The notes below the pieces were generated by a model, which was not told the DNA's origin, did not search any database, and saw only the letters and a program-made list of their open reading frames with translations. Positions 26,939 to 38,559 of a stretch of DNA of 64,000 bases are shown here, one piece after another. A program made the position numbers and the translations under genes. The stretch covers positions 186,001 through 250,000 of the forward strand of contig JAEPQZ010000003.1 of assembly GCA_016758905.1 (NCBI GenBank), written 5' to 3'. Positions within the stretch are counted from its first letter, which is position 1, and each line of letters starts with the position of its first letter. Source of the DNA: Umbelopsis isabellina (lineage: Eukaryota > Mucoromycota > Umbelopsidomycetes > Umbelopsidales > Umbelopsidaceae).

Positions 26939-28354
26939 ATGGTATTGGGATTCCGCTATTCTGACCCATATGTTCAGGTCATGCTGATTGGCTTCATCTG
27001 TTTCTGTTGTCCCGGTATGTTCAATGCCGTCAACGGTATGGGTGGTGCTGGTCAAGCTGACCCCAAGACAGCTGACGATGCCAATACTGCTCTTTCTGTT
27101 ACTTTCACTGTTTGCTCTCTTATCGGTGCTCCCGTCTACAACATCTTCGGCATTCGTGTCATTATCCCCGCTGCTCTTGCCTATGTCCTCTATATTGGTT
27201 CTTACCTCACCCCTAACTCTGGCTTCACCATTGCCACTGGTGCTATTCTCGGTATCGGCGCTGGTTTCTTGTGGACCGCTCAAGCTGGTATCATGATGTC
27301 TTATCCTTCCGAATCTGAGAAGGGTAAGTTCTTCGCTACCTTCTGGATGATCTTCAACTTGGGAGCCACCATGGGATCTGCTATTGGTCTTGGTAAGGAA
27401 TGGTCCTCTGGAACCGCCCAAAAGGTGTCCGTTGGTACCTACATTGCCTTCATGGTCATCATGGCTATCGGCGCCTTTACTGGCATTGTTCTTCTTCCTC
27501 CTAGCAAGGTTATCCGTGCTGATGGTACCCCCGTCTCTCTTCACAAGTTCTCCAACTGGAAGCGTGAAGCTGTTGGAATTCTTAAGTTGTTCAAGGACTG
27601 GAAGATGTTGATTTTGATTCCTTTGTTCGCTGGATCTAACTGGTTCTACACCTACCAATTCAACGTCTACAACGGTGGTGGTTACTTCAACCTTCGTGCC
27701 CGTAACTTCAACAACATGTTCTACTGGATGTTCCAAATCTTCGGAGCTGGTCTCTTCGGTTTCTTCCTTGATTGGAAGATGCTCGGTAACCGCAAGTCTC
27801 GTGCTTTCATTGGAAACACCTTTGTCTTGTGCTTCATGTGTGCTCTCTGGATCGGATGTATCTTTGTCCAAAAGAAGTTCACTCGTGAATCCGTTGCTGC
27901 TTTTAAGAAAGATCCTACTTTGCAAACTGATGTTTTCAGTCCCGGTTATGCTGGTCTTTTGATCGAATATGCTCTCTTTGGTGCTGGTGATGCCATCTAC
28001 CAAGGTTTCATCTACTGGCTCATGGGAACCATGACCAACGATACTGAACGTGCTGCTCGTTATGGTGGTTTCTACAAGACCATCCAAAACGCTGCCAACG
28101 CTATTGTCGGTCAAGTTGATGCCATCGGTACTCCTTTCATGACTGAATTGGCTGTTTCCTTCGCTCTTAACGGAGCTGGTCTCTTGCTCGCCTATGTTGT
28201 CTGTGCCACCGTTCCCGATGTCACTGAGGAAGTCGTTGACAACTTGGAAGGTATCGATGGACCTGAGAAGATGGTCGGTGGTGCTGTTGAGCACGAAGGC
28301 GTTTACCAAGATGCCACCCCCGTCGGTGACGAAACTGAGAAGACCGCCTACTAA
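26939..28354 (+). CDS. UNC-93-like major facilitator protein, tandem copy 1
   Basis: Intronless, 471 aa, about 11-12 hydrophobic segments. The N-terminal block QVMLIGFICFCCPGMFNAVNGMGGAGQ and later FATFWMIFNLGATMGSAIGL identify the fungal UNC-93-like MFS family (PF05978). Substrate is unknown; in animals UNC-93 proteins regulate channels or traffic receptors, and fungal members are uncharacterised. Codon use is strongly biased to C-ending codons, unlike most genes here, implying high expression. That bias also produces a 458-codon antisense open frame, which is not a gene. Copy 1 differs from copy 2 by two extra residues (MVLGF against MGF) and has no other indel until the tails. AATAAA near 28573 probably marks the 3' end. 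Confidence 0.9.
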   Translation: MVLGFRYSDPYVQVMLIGFICFCCPGMFNAVNGMGGAGQADPKTADDANTALSVTFTVCSLIGAPVYNIFGIRVIIPAALAYVLYIGSYLTPNSGFTIATGAILGIGAGFLWTAQAGIMMSYPSESEKGKFFATFWMIFNLGATMGSAIGLGKEWSSGTAQKVSVGTYIAFMVIMAIGAFTGIVLLPPSKVIRADGTPVSLHKFSNWKREAVGILKLFKDWKMLILIPLFAGSNWFYTYQFNVYNGGGYFNLRARNFNNMFYWMFQIFGAGLFGFFLDWKMLGNRKSRAFIGNTFVLCFMCALWIGCIFVQKKFTRESVAAFKKDPTLQTDVFSPGYAGLLIEYALFGAGDAIYQGFIYWLMGTMTNDTERAARYGGFYKTIQNAANAIVGQVDAIGTPFMTELAVSFALNGAGLLLAYVVCATVPDVTEEVVDNLEGIDGPEKMVGGAVEHEGVYQDATPVGDETEKTAY

Positions 28355-30964
28355 GCGAATTGCTTGGCTGCAAACATTCCCAATGATTCCTTATGTTATT
28401 TCCTACACGTTCCTAACTTTAATCCGTTCATGACTTTTCTACAACTCACCTCCAAAAACATCTGGTTCACTTTTCGTATTCCTTATCCTTCAATTGCCTC
28501 GTAGATATCTTGCATGTATTTTTTAATCTATGCGTCCCCCTTAGTCAAGGGAATGCAATGTAGTTGAACTACCAATAAACCCTATCAGACCAGCGTATTT
28601 TGAAGCAAATCAAATATCTCCAAGACTTGAATGTTAAATGTTGGCAAATGAGCTTAAATCAACACCATGCAACGCTGCATCATGGACCATCAGTTAGCCC
28701 GCCGTCGATCAATGCACCATGCGTTCTCACCACGGGCCATTGCTTTGTTCATTCATGCCAATCAGGGCTTAGTCCATACATTGGTTGTGGCATGGATCAA
28801 TAGCTTCTGAGTTTTGAATGCAAGCAATGGAGCTGATCTGAGGTAAAAGACAAAAAGGAAAGACTGATCATCCATGTTAGGCTGAGCAAATAAAATGGTG
28901 TAAATTTAGCGTAGAGCCTTACCAGGTATCTGACGAATTATCCCCGAACTATTTTCAAGCGATTTAAGTGGCAAAAGCGAGGATAAATTATCCCACATCC
29001 AGTATTTATAGCTTTCGCAGAAAATCCTTGGGAGAGACGTCTGTCTCTCCATAATCAATTGGATTTTAAATAATTTTTTTGGTGGAAAGTACGAACGCAA
29101 AATGTGTAAATGTCTCCAATCTATACTCAATAGAGCCTGCTGACTCAAGGGTCTAATCAAACGAAAGTGTTTGAATATTGTACAAAAAAGTAATCGCCAC
29201 TAGGGCGTACAAATTTCAATTGGTACAGATAGCACTATTCGTCTTGGTTTGGTAATATGGGCTGAAGACCCTTATCCACCAAACCACAAGTTCCCATGTT
29301 GAGTTACAAAGCAGGGTGCTAGATACGTTACTCCAAATTTTTGCTGCATTTCACTCGTAGCATGAAAACCGCCACTTCGCCTTCGATGAATACATTGGCG
29401 TGAGTGAAAGAAAAAAATTTGACCTGAACACAGGAAAGGGGTCCTCAACGATACACAAGTGTTACTTTGACCCTGAATCTCGCCGGAGCCACCTTTTTTT
29501 TCGTACACACATCCTTTTGTTGACATGACACAAACAGTGGTGACCAAGGAACTGTAAAAGATAAGCACCTTTTGCGAACGACAAAGAGAGAAAGGGAGAG
29601 AGACAGCAAATGTAGACACTATTGTTGTACATATAACTCGGACCAAGTCATGGCAAAGTCTATAAAGCATTGCAAGATTGAAATTTTCCCATGAAGCGAT
29701 AGTATGCGAGGGAGTTTTTGCGCGGCGCCATTGAAGAACGGCAGCACAGCATGAAAAAGTGTAGATAAAGAATCAAAAACAAATTTTTAAGATAATTTGT
29801 CACCGAGAGTTTTAAAAAACGTTTGATGCAGGGAAACAAACATGGAGTTAAACACAATAGTATATTTCATTCAGGGTCTGCAACTCGGCAATATCATGGT
29901 TTAAACTTTACTGATCTGAGCATCCTGTGATACTGTGTACTAAGTTGAAGAGAAAAAAAAAAACTTCTGTCATGTCAAAATACCTATTCCAGGCTCAGCA
30001 CAGCATTGGCTAATCGGTAATGTCTTTTTGATTCGCAAGTTATTTGCCTCAAATTTCAGTGTACAGCGAGAGCATGGCGTTAGTATTGGATATAAATATA
30101 TTTTTTTGATTTAAAACTAATTGGGCTCACCTATCGAAAATGTGATGGTCGCAAAATAGCTTAAAGGAAGCAGAGTTACCACTAGAATTTTTTTTTAACG
30201 CTGTGGCCACACACAAAAATTTACTATCTCACAGACCAAAGTCGGACAATTTCCAAGGTTCCCAAGGAATGAACGATTCAAGCTTATCAGAGTAGATAGA
30301 GAGCGCTGTTAATTAAGCCTCCTTACCGTTTGATTTTCTGGGTGGCAAACTCAGGGCCACTGTGTGGATTGAAGATCACACGGTGTACACATAACAGATT
30401 TTTTAGGAATTGAGGCGTAGGAGATGGGCTGGCAAACAAGTTAAGTTCGCTCGGATTCAACCAATCAATGCAGGTTCATCAGATCAGGAAGGACCCTTTG
30501 GGATGGTCTCAAATGACCTTGCAAGACCGTTTTGGGGGAGGGGCGTGAAGGCAAACGAAAACAACGTTCAACCAAAGGGAAGGAGTCATATATGCGGTGT
30601 TCAAACTTTTACAAGAACCCTTGATAGACCCTTTCAGCCAAGTCCCAATGAAGCAGTAGAGGCGCTGACTGTCTGACCCAATCTCTTTTCTTGGATTCAC
30701 CAAACCGCCACATCACCATACAGTGCTAATTTGGCGTTGTATTCGTACACCCTGTAAGACAGACCGAAGGACCCTGGCAGCACAAAAATCATCAAGTTTT
30801 CCTTCCCACCCACCCACTAATAATGTCGTTGCTCATGATACGTTCCCAAAGCGGTGGCTCACCAAGTATATAAATCACAGAGTTTTTTCACTTCTTTCAT
30901 TTTCCTCAGTCCCACTCAGCACTCCAATCTTTTATTACCCTTTCTCCAATATCAATTAGTCGAC
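28355..30964. other. 2.6-kb spacer between the tandem UNC-93-like genes
   Basis: Holds the 3' UTR of copy 1 and the promoter of copy 2. Shared short islands with the upstream spacer: TAATTAAGCCTC at 30310-30321 and GGAAGGACCCTTT at 30487-30499. Another GGACCCT occurs near 30768. TATATAAA sits at 30867-30874. No supportable gene. Confidence 0.5.
30867..30874 (+). promoter_or_regulatory. TATA box of UNC-93-like copy 2
   Basis: TATATAAA, 98 bp before the ATG, followed by a T/C-rich leader. Same arrangement as in copy 1. Confidence 0.65.
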
Positions 30965-32368
30965 ATGGGCTTCCGCTATTCTGACCCATATGTTCAGGTC
31001 ATGCTGATCGGTTTCATCTGTTTCTGTTGTCCCGGTATGTTCAATGCCGTCAACGGTATGGGTGGTGCTGGTCAAGCTGATCCCAAGACATCTGACGATG
31101 CCAACACTGCTCTTTCCGTTACTTTCACTGTCTGCTCTCTTATCGGTGCTCCCGTCTACAACATCTTCGGTGCCCGTGTCATTATCCCCGCTGCTCTTAC
31201 TTATGTCCTCTATATTGGTTCTTACCTCACCCCTAACTCTGGCTTTACCATTGCTGCTGGTGCTCTTCTCGGTGTCGGTGCTGGTTTCTTGTGGACCGCT
31301 CAAGCTGGTATCATGATGTCTTATCCTTCCGAAGCCGAGAAGGGTAAGTTCTTCGCTACCTTCTGGATGATCTTCAACTTGGGAGCCACCATGGGATCTG
31401 CTATTGGTCTTGGTAAGGAATGGTCCTCTGGAACCGCTCAAAAGGTGTCCGTTGGTACCTACATTGCCTTCATGATCATCATGGCTATCGGTGCTCTTCT
31501 TGCCATCGCACTTTTGCCCCCTGGCAAGGTTATCCGTGCTGACGGTTCCCCCGTCTCTCTTCACAAGTTCTCCAACTGGAAGCGTGAGGCTTTTGAGATT
31601 CTCTTGTTGTTCAAGGACTGGAAGATGTTGATTTTGATTCCTTTGTTCGCTGGATCTAACTGGTTCTACACCTACCAATTCAATGTCTACAACGGTGGTG
31701 GTTTCTTCAACCTTCGTGCCCGTAACTTCAACAACATGTTCTACTGGATGTTCCAAATCTTCGGAGCTGGTCTCTTCGGTTTCTTCCTTGACATGAAGGC
31801 TCTCGGTAACCGCAAGTCTCGTGCTTTCATTGGAAACACCTTTGTCTTGTGCTTCATGTCTGCTCTCTGGATCGGAGGTATCTTTGTCCAAAAGAAGTTC
31901 ACTCGTGAATCCGTTGCCGCTCTCAAGAAAGACCCTACCATGCAAACTGATGTCTTCACTCCCGGTTATGGTGGTCTTTTGATCGAATATGCTCTCTTTG
32001 GTGCTGGTGATGCCATCTACCAAGGTTTCATCTACTGGCTCATGGGAACCATGACCAACGATACTGAACGTGCTGCTCGTTATGGTGGTTTCTACAAGAC
32101 CATCCAAAACGCTGCCAACGCTATTGTCGGTCAAGTTGATGCCATCGGTACTCCTTTCATGACTGAATTGGCTGTTTCCTTCGCTCTTAACGGAGCTGGT
32201 CTCTTGCTCGCCTATGTTGTCTGTGCCACCGTTCCTGATGTCACTGAAGAGACTGTAAACAACTTGGAAGGTGTTGATGGTGACGCCAAGTTGGTCGGTG
32301 GTCACGTCGAGGGTCTCGAGACTGAGAACACTTATGAGAAGCAATCCGTTGGTGATGAGAAGGTCTAA
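30965..32368 (+). CDS. UNC-93-like major facilitator protein, tandem copy 2
   Basis: Intronless, 467 aa, about 90% identical in protein to copy 1 by eye. Same family signatures (NAVNGMGGAGQ, FNLGATMGSAIGL, WLMGTMTNDTERAARYGG). ATG 30965 is used; the frame extends upstream only to a GTG. Copies align without indels from the third codon to the C-terminal tail, where they diverge (VEGLETENTYEKQSVGDEKV at the end here). The segment 31972-32234 is identical to 27952-28214 at every base including silent sites, while flanking parts differ, so part of the gene was recently homogenised. AATAAA near 32543. The 483-codon antisense frame is a shadow of codon bias. Confidence 0.9.
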   Translation: MGFRYSDPYVQVMLIGFICFCCPGMFNAVNGMGGAGQADPKTSDDANTALSVTFTVCSLIGAPVYNIFGARVIIPAALTYVLYIGSYLTPNSGFTIAAGALLGVGAGFLWTAQAGIMMSYPSEAEKGKFFATFWMIFNLGATMGSAIGLGKEWSSGTAQKVSVGTYIAFMIIMAIGALLAIALLPPGKVIRADGSPVSLHKFSNWKREAFEILLLFKDWKMLILIPLFAGSNWFYTYQFNVYNGGGFFNLRARNFNNMFYWMFQIFGAGLFGFFLDMKALGNRKSRAFIGNTFVLCFMSALWIGGIFVQKKFTRESVAALKKDPTMQTDVFTPGYGGLLIEYALFGAGDAIYQGFIYWLMGTMTNDTERAARYGGFYKTIQNAANAIVGQVDAIGTPFMTELAVSFALNGAGLLLAYVVCATVPDVTEETVNNLEGVDGDAKLVGGHVEGLETENTYEKQSVGDEKV

Positions 32369-32973
32369 GTACGCTGGACGAAACCACTTTTCAAAAGAAA
32401 ACATCACTTATAATCCCTTACGCTTCTTCCTAAATTACAATACTTATTCACGAAATTTGTATGCTCCACTTTATTTCTGTCTACTATAATTAAATACTAG
32501 TCTTGTTAAAGTCCTATGTAAGCTTTTGCACAGTCTAATCCGCAATAAACCTCTATCGAGCTTAATTACTCCAACCTTCTATTTTTTTTATTTCGTGTAA
32601 CTTTTGTGGAGTCGGCGAAATTTACGTGTGGTTGCATTTGCATCTGAAAATGGGGGGTCAGCAGTATCTATCAGTGGCACAAGTGGAGATTAAAAAATAA
32701 TAATAAAAATACAGGATAACAGCAATCCGCGGCTACTAACTTAAAGGAATATACCGGAGTCTTGATAGAAAGTAGTAAAGAATAACGAGATGTTATTTAA
32801 GTAGAAGCATGCAGTCTGAGATGTTATTACGAAAAAGGGTTCATTCCGAGCATCGCTTGTAAAAAGATTTTATTATTTTTTTTTCAAGGTTTTTCACTTG
32901 AAGCGAATGACTAACGCTTCGATCTAAGGTGTAACGGTAACATATGTATGTGGTATGTCAAAAATCATGCAAA
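32369..32973. other. Convergent spacer, UNC-93-like copy 2 and RBG1
   Basis: 3' UTRs of both genes; AATAAA near 32543 on plus; a T-run near 32880. Nothing else seen. Confidence 0.5.
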
Positions 32974-34434
32974 CTAGATTCGCTTGATAATCTGCACCAC
33001 ATCTTCGTCTTCAAGAATATGTTCCTTGCCAACCTTTTGAGGGTTATGTTTGACTGAGCTACCCCAGACGAGAGCACTGTCAAAAAAGCACGTTGTGTGA
33101 TTAATTTTCATATGTTACAAATATCAGATGGTAGTAGTCTTTACCTCTTGAAGTTTGCCATAATGGCCTTGTGAATACAGTTACAAAAGTCCTCGACCGA
33201 CGCGGAACCACGCTTCAATACCACTGGTTGGTCATAATCTGGCAACTTGCCCTTTGGCTTCGTATAAACTCGTACCAAATCCAGTTTGGCCCACATAGTT
33301 TCCAATAGCTCGTCAAAGTTCCAACCATGTGATGATGAAATAGGTACAGCATTTGGAATTTTGTAAATCATGTCGAGTTCTTGAATAGAGATGCTATCAA
33401 TCTTGTTCAAGACGTATACTGCAGGAATATAGATTCTGTTGCCTTCAATAACATCAATGAATTGGTCAATAGTACAGTCTTCCTTAAAGTTGACGTCGGC
33501 GTTGTGAATACGGTACTCGCTGAGTACGGCCTTGATTTCCTCGGGATCAAAGTGGGTGAGAGGGACAGTGTTGGTGACAGTAATACCACCCTTCTCCTTC
33601 TTCTTAAATGCAATGTTCGCTGGCTTCTTGTTCAATCGAATACCAAAACCTTCCAATTCATTCTCAATGATGGCTTTATCCGTGAGGGGTTTGAGGACAT
33701 CCAAAACGATGAAGATCAAAGAACATGTACGAGCCACAGCAATGACTTGACGACCACGACCCTTACCATCCTTGGCACCTTCAATAATACCGGGCAAATC
33801 AAGAATTTGCAACTTGGCACCTTTGTATTGGACAATACCGGGTACAGTAGTCAAAGTTGTGAACTCGTATGCACCAACCTCAGAGTGTGTTCCGGTAAGT
33901 TTGGACATAAGTGTTGATTTACCGACGGACGGGAAACCTACAAATTGAACGATTTAGAAAGATCGTTCCATTCACTTCACTATCTTGCTTTCTTCTCTAC
34001 ATACCGACGAAACCTATACGAGCGACACCAGTCTTTGCGACATCGAAACCGACTATAGGTAAAGGTGATTAGTTTTAATAACTGCTGAATCGTTACTGCG
34101 TGACCGAACGATACATTACCACCGGGGCCACCGCCACCTCCTCCTGAGGGCGTCAGCAATTCACGGCGAAGCTTGGCAAGCTTTGCCTTAAGAAGACCCA
34201 AATGGTATGAGGTCGCCTTATTCTTTTGGGTTCGAGCCATTTCAGACTACGAAGCAAATTGATAACGGCATTAGTACTGGATCATTGTCGTAATGTACAT
34301 GTTGGCTGGAATGCGCTTTATTGTGATTTTTACCTCGATTTCCTAGAAAATCAGAGCTTGAGTTAATGCAACCATATACAAATAAACCATGCAGTGGTCT
34401 CGGGACATACCTCGATTCTCTTAAGAGTTGACAT
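32974..34434 (-). CDS. RBG1: Developmentally regulated GTP-binding protein 1 (Rbg1/DRG1)
   Basis: Translation-associated Obg-family GTPase acting with Tma46/DFRP1 on stalled ribosomes. Six exons (minus): 34434-34411, 34342-34334, 34246-34120, 34052-34005, 33937-33145 and 33076-32974; phases close to 367 aa, exactly the length of human DRG1. N-terminus [22 protein letters not shown] aligns residue for residue with human DRG1 only if a 9-nt exon (encoding EIE) is included. G1 [10 protein letters not shown]3 DLPGIIEGA, the DRG-specific [14 protein letters not shown]4 NKID, and a C-terminal TGS domain ending with [16 protein letters not shown] and LEDEDVVQI are visible. The codon for the P-loop glycine is split by intron 4. 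The gene is convergent with UNC-93-like copy 2. Confidence 0.97.
34334..34342 (-). other. 9-nt micro-exon of RBG1 (codes Glu-Ile-Glu)
   Basis: GAAATCGAG flanked by TTTTCTAG and GTAAAA on the minus strand. Skipping keeps frame but removes three conserved residues. Confidence 0.8.
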
Positions 34435-34882
34435 GATTACTGTTCTCTACGATGAATTCTAAGCCAAGTTGATCTACCAAAAAATATAAAAAAGCCCAAA
34501 ACAAGCCTATGTGACTGCGAAATACAAATTCAGCAGCAAATGACGTTCGATCCAACAGGAGGACCTGCGAGCAATATCGTTTGCATCCAGAGATCTTTTA
34601 AAACCACACGGGCTGCACATACAAGATATACCGAGAAATTTTGATTTATACATGGTGGTTTCTGTAGATGAGTAACAATCGGTTTGTAGAGCAAGCAAAA
34701 ATCTAAAAGTGAGGTCATGGTGTCAAGTTACACCAAAAAGTATGATATCGCTAAAAAGCAAAAGTTGGCAGAAGCAAAGTAAGCTCTGTGTGCAAAATTG
34801 ACATTATGAATGCAGAGGATATTTTTTGAAAGAAAAATGGAGGGAATAATAGCTATCCGAAAGTTGAAGCACTCGCCGACTT
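34435..34882. other. Spacer upstream of RBG1 / downstream of the Caf120-like gene
   Basis: Promoter of RBG1 and 3' UTR of the PH-domain gene. No coding signal. Confidence 0.5.
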
Positions 34883-37800
34883 TTAAGCTTGGTTGCTGGA
34901 TTGTCTTGATCTGTTGCTTGAACTGTTCGATGAATGCGAGTCTCGTGCATTGCTGTTAGGTGCTGGTTTGAGGTTTTTGTTTTCTATATCTTGATTATTT
35001 GCAACCTTTCCGATTGGTATATTGTCTTCTTCATCATCATCGTCATCCTCTTCGACAGGGCCACCATATCGGCTGCCTGCGACACTGCCGGCTCCTCCAA
35101 AGCCGCCGTACATGCTGCCAGCGTAACCAGAATTTCTCATATATGGGTTGTTCATCATGGCCATACGCGGGTCCAACATCATGGGATTCATACCCATAGC
35201 CATGGGGTTCATGCCCATTGCCATGGGGTTCATACCCATACCAGACATCATGGACATCCTAGGGTCCATCATACCGTTCATACCATTCATACCATTCATA
35301 CCGCCGCCCATACCGGCCATGCCACTCATACCAGACATCAAAGACATCCTGGGGTCCATCATAGGCATCTGCATATTCATGCCCATCATTCCCATAGCGT
35401 ATGGGTTGGCCATCATATTCTAATGCAACAGATGATGAATATCGTCGACACCCTCTCAATGAAATCAGTTTTGCAAATACTTACGGCTTGGAGAAATTGC
35501 TGTTGCTGCTGGCGTTGTTCAAGCATACGTCGCTCACGCTCCATCATGCGCTCTCGCTCTATTTCCGCTTGCATCATGCTGACACGCTCCTTGGCTTTAC
35601 TGCCATCTTTCCTATCTTGCTCGCGCTGAGTGATCAAGCCCAGCAAACCAGTGCTAGGTTCCGGTGGCTTGTGCGGCACTTGAATGAGCGGTTGCCCGGT
35701 AGCTCTAGCATATTCTTCCTGCTCCCGGGCCGTCAATTGTTCTTGTTGATATTGATCTAGTAGACTATTTGATCTGGCAAAATTGTCGCCAAGCACAGGT
35801 ATGGGTGGTCCTTCGCCGCCTTGCATATTGCTATACATGGATCGGTTGTCATCTTCAGGGAAGTAACCACGAGGGTACATTGGCATACGACCACCAGCAT
35901 AGAAACCAGAATGGCTTTGGTTATCATCGTTATCCATGTACATGTTTCGTTGATTCATCATCATCATCGATTGCGTCTCCCACATTTGCTGCTGTTGCTG
36001 CTCAAAATCTGGGCCACCCATGCCAGGCGATCCATAGCCTTTCAATTTCTGCATCTGAGGAGGGGTCATATTTCCCTTCATTGTGGATGTTCTTTGGTAA
36101 CCAAACCCAGGGCTAGTGTTTCCGATAGGAGAGTTGTCCTCTGAATCTTGATTGGAAACAACGGAGTAAGCGTTCTCTGGCTCAGAGCCGCTCAAGCTAC
36201 TTGCTGGCTTCATAGTCTTCTTGTTAGTTGGTAATTCGATAACGCTACCATTATTGATGCTGCTGGCCCGAGAATTACTACCACTCTCCAATACTCTAGC
36301 AGTGGCATTCAGTACAGCCTGTCGTGTGAGCTGATCTGTCGTGTCCTCTCCCTTTGTAGTATTCATAGGAAGTGCAAAAATCGGTTGTTCGTACTTCTGG
36401 ACTGGACTATCTGGTTTTGGTTGGTGGACGGGTGCTTGTGGTGCAGGTGCATTTTTTGCTGATCTTGATGTAAGGCTGGCAGCTTGGAAACTGCTCGCCC
36501 GTTCAGTCTTCGCTGGAGGCGCAGGAATCGGTTCTTCTACCTCAGGAGAGGAAGTCTGGGGTGAAATTGATAGAGAGAATGGTTCACCTAAATCTGAAAT
36601 ATTCAGTAGCCCAGCTTGTGGAGCAGCGGCATCAGTCAACAATGTTGGTGACGCCACAACATTTTCCTTTGATGCTGGTGGTGGTGGTGCTGCCGCTGGA
36701 ACCACCCGTCTGAAAATGTTATCATCGTCGTCTTCACTCTCTTCTTCTTCATCATCTCCTTTGCCATTATCACTTTCATCACTTGAATCAGCAACATATC
36801 GCTTTCCATTATTAAAAGGTTTGCCACCATTACGAAACGAGGCGGTCGAATGTGATGGCTGTGGAGGAGGGGGTCCTATAGAACTGGCACGCATTGAGCT
36901 AGTAGATCGAGAAGAAATCATACTAGGACGAGGACGCTCTGGACTACTCTCAAATGATCCTTGCGAGGCATAGTCTTTTGGTGGAGTGACGTTTGATAAT
37001 AACGTAGAACTGCTGCGTCGCCCTGCCATGTGCGGTGGTGGCAACGGCATGCGATTCTGGTGCTCAAGCTTTGTGCGCAAAACACCAGCAAAAGCAATCT
37101 TGCTGTCTAACAAAGTTTCATTTTGTACATTAATGTGCTCAATCTCTCCAACTTCCAAAAACAATCTTGATTGGTTTCCAAACACTGGTTCGGCAAAATT
37201 GAGTGAATTGATATTGTTGGCGTCGGATATCAGTCGGGCTGGTCTTCCATAAAGTTTAAATGCATCATATATGCCCATCAGCCACTGCACCATCTCTTTG
37301 TTGCTCGATGTCATAAGCAATGCAAATGCATTAGCACTTCCACCATGTGTGTCGTTAGCCGTTGATGCGTACATACTGCCTTCAACCTTGAGCAGAGTTC
37401 CAAAATCAATCAGTTTAGGATTTTCGGGATATATTGCATAAGCGCAAAGGATATTGACAACAGTGATAATGGGAATTTTTGATTTCCTGTTCTCATAGAA
37501 CATAAGTTGGCCACGAGAGGCAACAGACTTTTTGCCCCACAGTCTCTTCTCGTCACGTTTGTCGGTGACTACGACCCAATATCGCTGCCATTCTGTGGCG
37601 CCTCCAAATCTCGCTTGAACCCAGCCTTCGACTTTACCCTGTTGCTTTTCCATGATATCTGCCCACATAGGTCGTGCAAGGAAGTTTCTTGTATATATTT
37701 CTTGTAGCCGGGTCATTTCATAACAGGCAAGTCTAATGGCACAAACCCAACGATTCATGACAGGCTGATTTGAGGCTTGCAAAAAGAATCGATTTGAGCC

Positions 37801-38559
37801 TGCAGAGCTCAGAACAAACACATTCTCGCGAGCAGGATTGTCATATGCAAATATGCCAACAATGTCGACAGATGAGTCAGTGACATTGATGTATGTAGGC
37901 AAAATAGGCTCCTCAGACGTAATTTCCATTTCTCCAGTTTCAGGGTTCTCCTTGGCATCTTTGGCATCCCAAAATGTCAATACAGATCCACACAACTCCA
38001 CATACCATTGAGTCCACTGTCTATCCACAACAGGCTTTCCGTCTGCGGTTAAGTCATTCATCTTTTGCAGATAGCCCTCAAAATATACCTTTTGATTGAA
38101 AGACTCATAAAGTCTCAATGTGGATTGCATATCTGCTGGAGCAATAGCGAGATTTGGGGGTTGTTGAGGAGCCGGTTTGACGAAAACAGGCGGCCGAGAT
38201 GATGAAGCTGGTGCAACATTGCGGACTGACAGTGGACGTGATCCTCTACGTCCTATTTGGTCTGGCATATCATGCTTGGGTGGAACCATAGGCCGCAGAG
38301 GCTGATCGTCGTCTGAGTCGTCCTCATCATCTCCCATATCGTTGAGGTTGGACATCGACGGAGTCAAACCATAGCGTTCGGCGTATATAATACGGGAATC
38401 GCGAGATGAGAAAGAAGCTGCTGGCGATGGTGCGGGGCCCGGACGAGGTGGAATGTTAGTGTCAATGCTAAGATCCCTCGCTTGCGACGAAAGGTTATTA
38501 ACGTGCGGATCAAATCCGCTAGATCTAGAGACAGATGGACGAGGACTAAACTCGCTCAT
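34883..38559 (-). CDS. PH-domain protein of the Caf120/Skg3 family (Ccr4-Not associated)
   Basis: Two exons (38559-35485 and 35419-34883), 1203 aa. Residues 1-150 are disordered with Pro/Ser tracts and an acidic DDEDDSDDD run. Around residues 155-275 a PH domain is visible (YFEGYLQKMND, WTQWYVELCGSVLTFWDAKD, RFFLQASNQPVMNRWVCAIR). A second conserved domain at about 300-430 starts GWVQARFGGATEWQRYWVVV. This pairing is that of yeast Caf120 and Skg3, linked to the Ccr4-Not complex and bud-neck localisation. A long Ser/Pro-rich region, a Gln/Arg-rich coiled coil near 985-1024 and a Met/Gly/Asn/Pro-rich repeat tail in exon 2 follow. The tail then ends in an acidic run and a Ser/Asn-rich end. Function is inferred from yeast relatives only. 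Confidence 0.78.
35160..35416 (-). repeat. Met-rich tandem repeats in the Caf120-like tail
   Basis: In-frame repeats such as three copies of the MGMNPMA/MMGMNPM type unit, three MNG triplets and four MDPRM-like units. Recent slippage expansion is likely, as neighbouring units are nearly identical in DNA (for example the CCATGGGGTTCATACCCAT pattern). Confidence 0.85.

Noticed and set aside
26933-28309. 458-codon antisense open frame opposite UNC-93-like copy 1
   Set aside because: Arises from the strong C-ending codon bias of the sense gene; the Ser/Thr-rich product resembles nothing and has no promoter or splice context.
30956-32407. 483-codon antisense open frame opposite UNC-93-like copy 2
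   Set aside because: Same codon-bias shadow as in copy 1; it is conserved only because the sense gene is.
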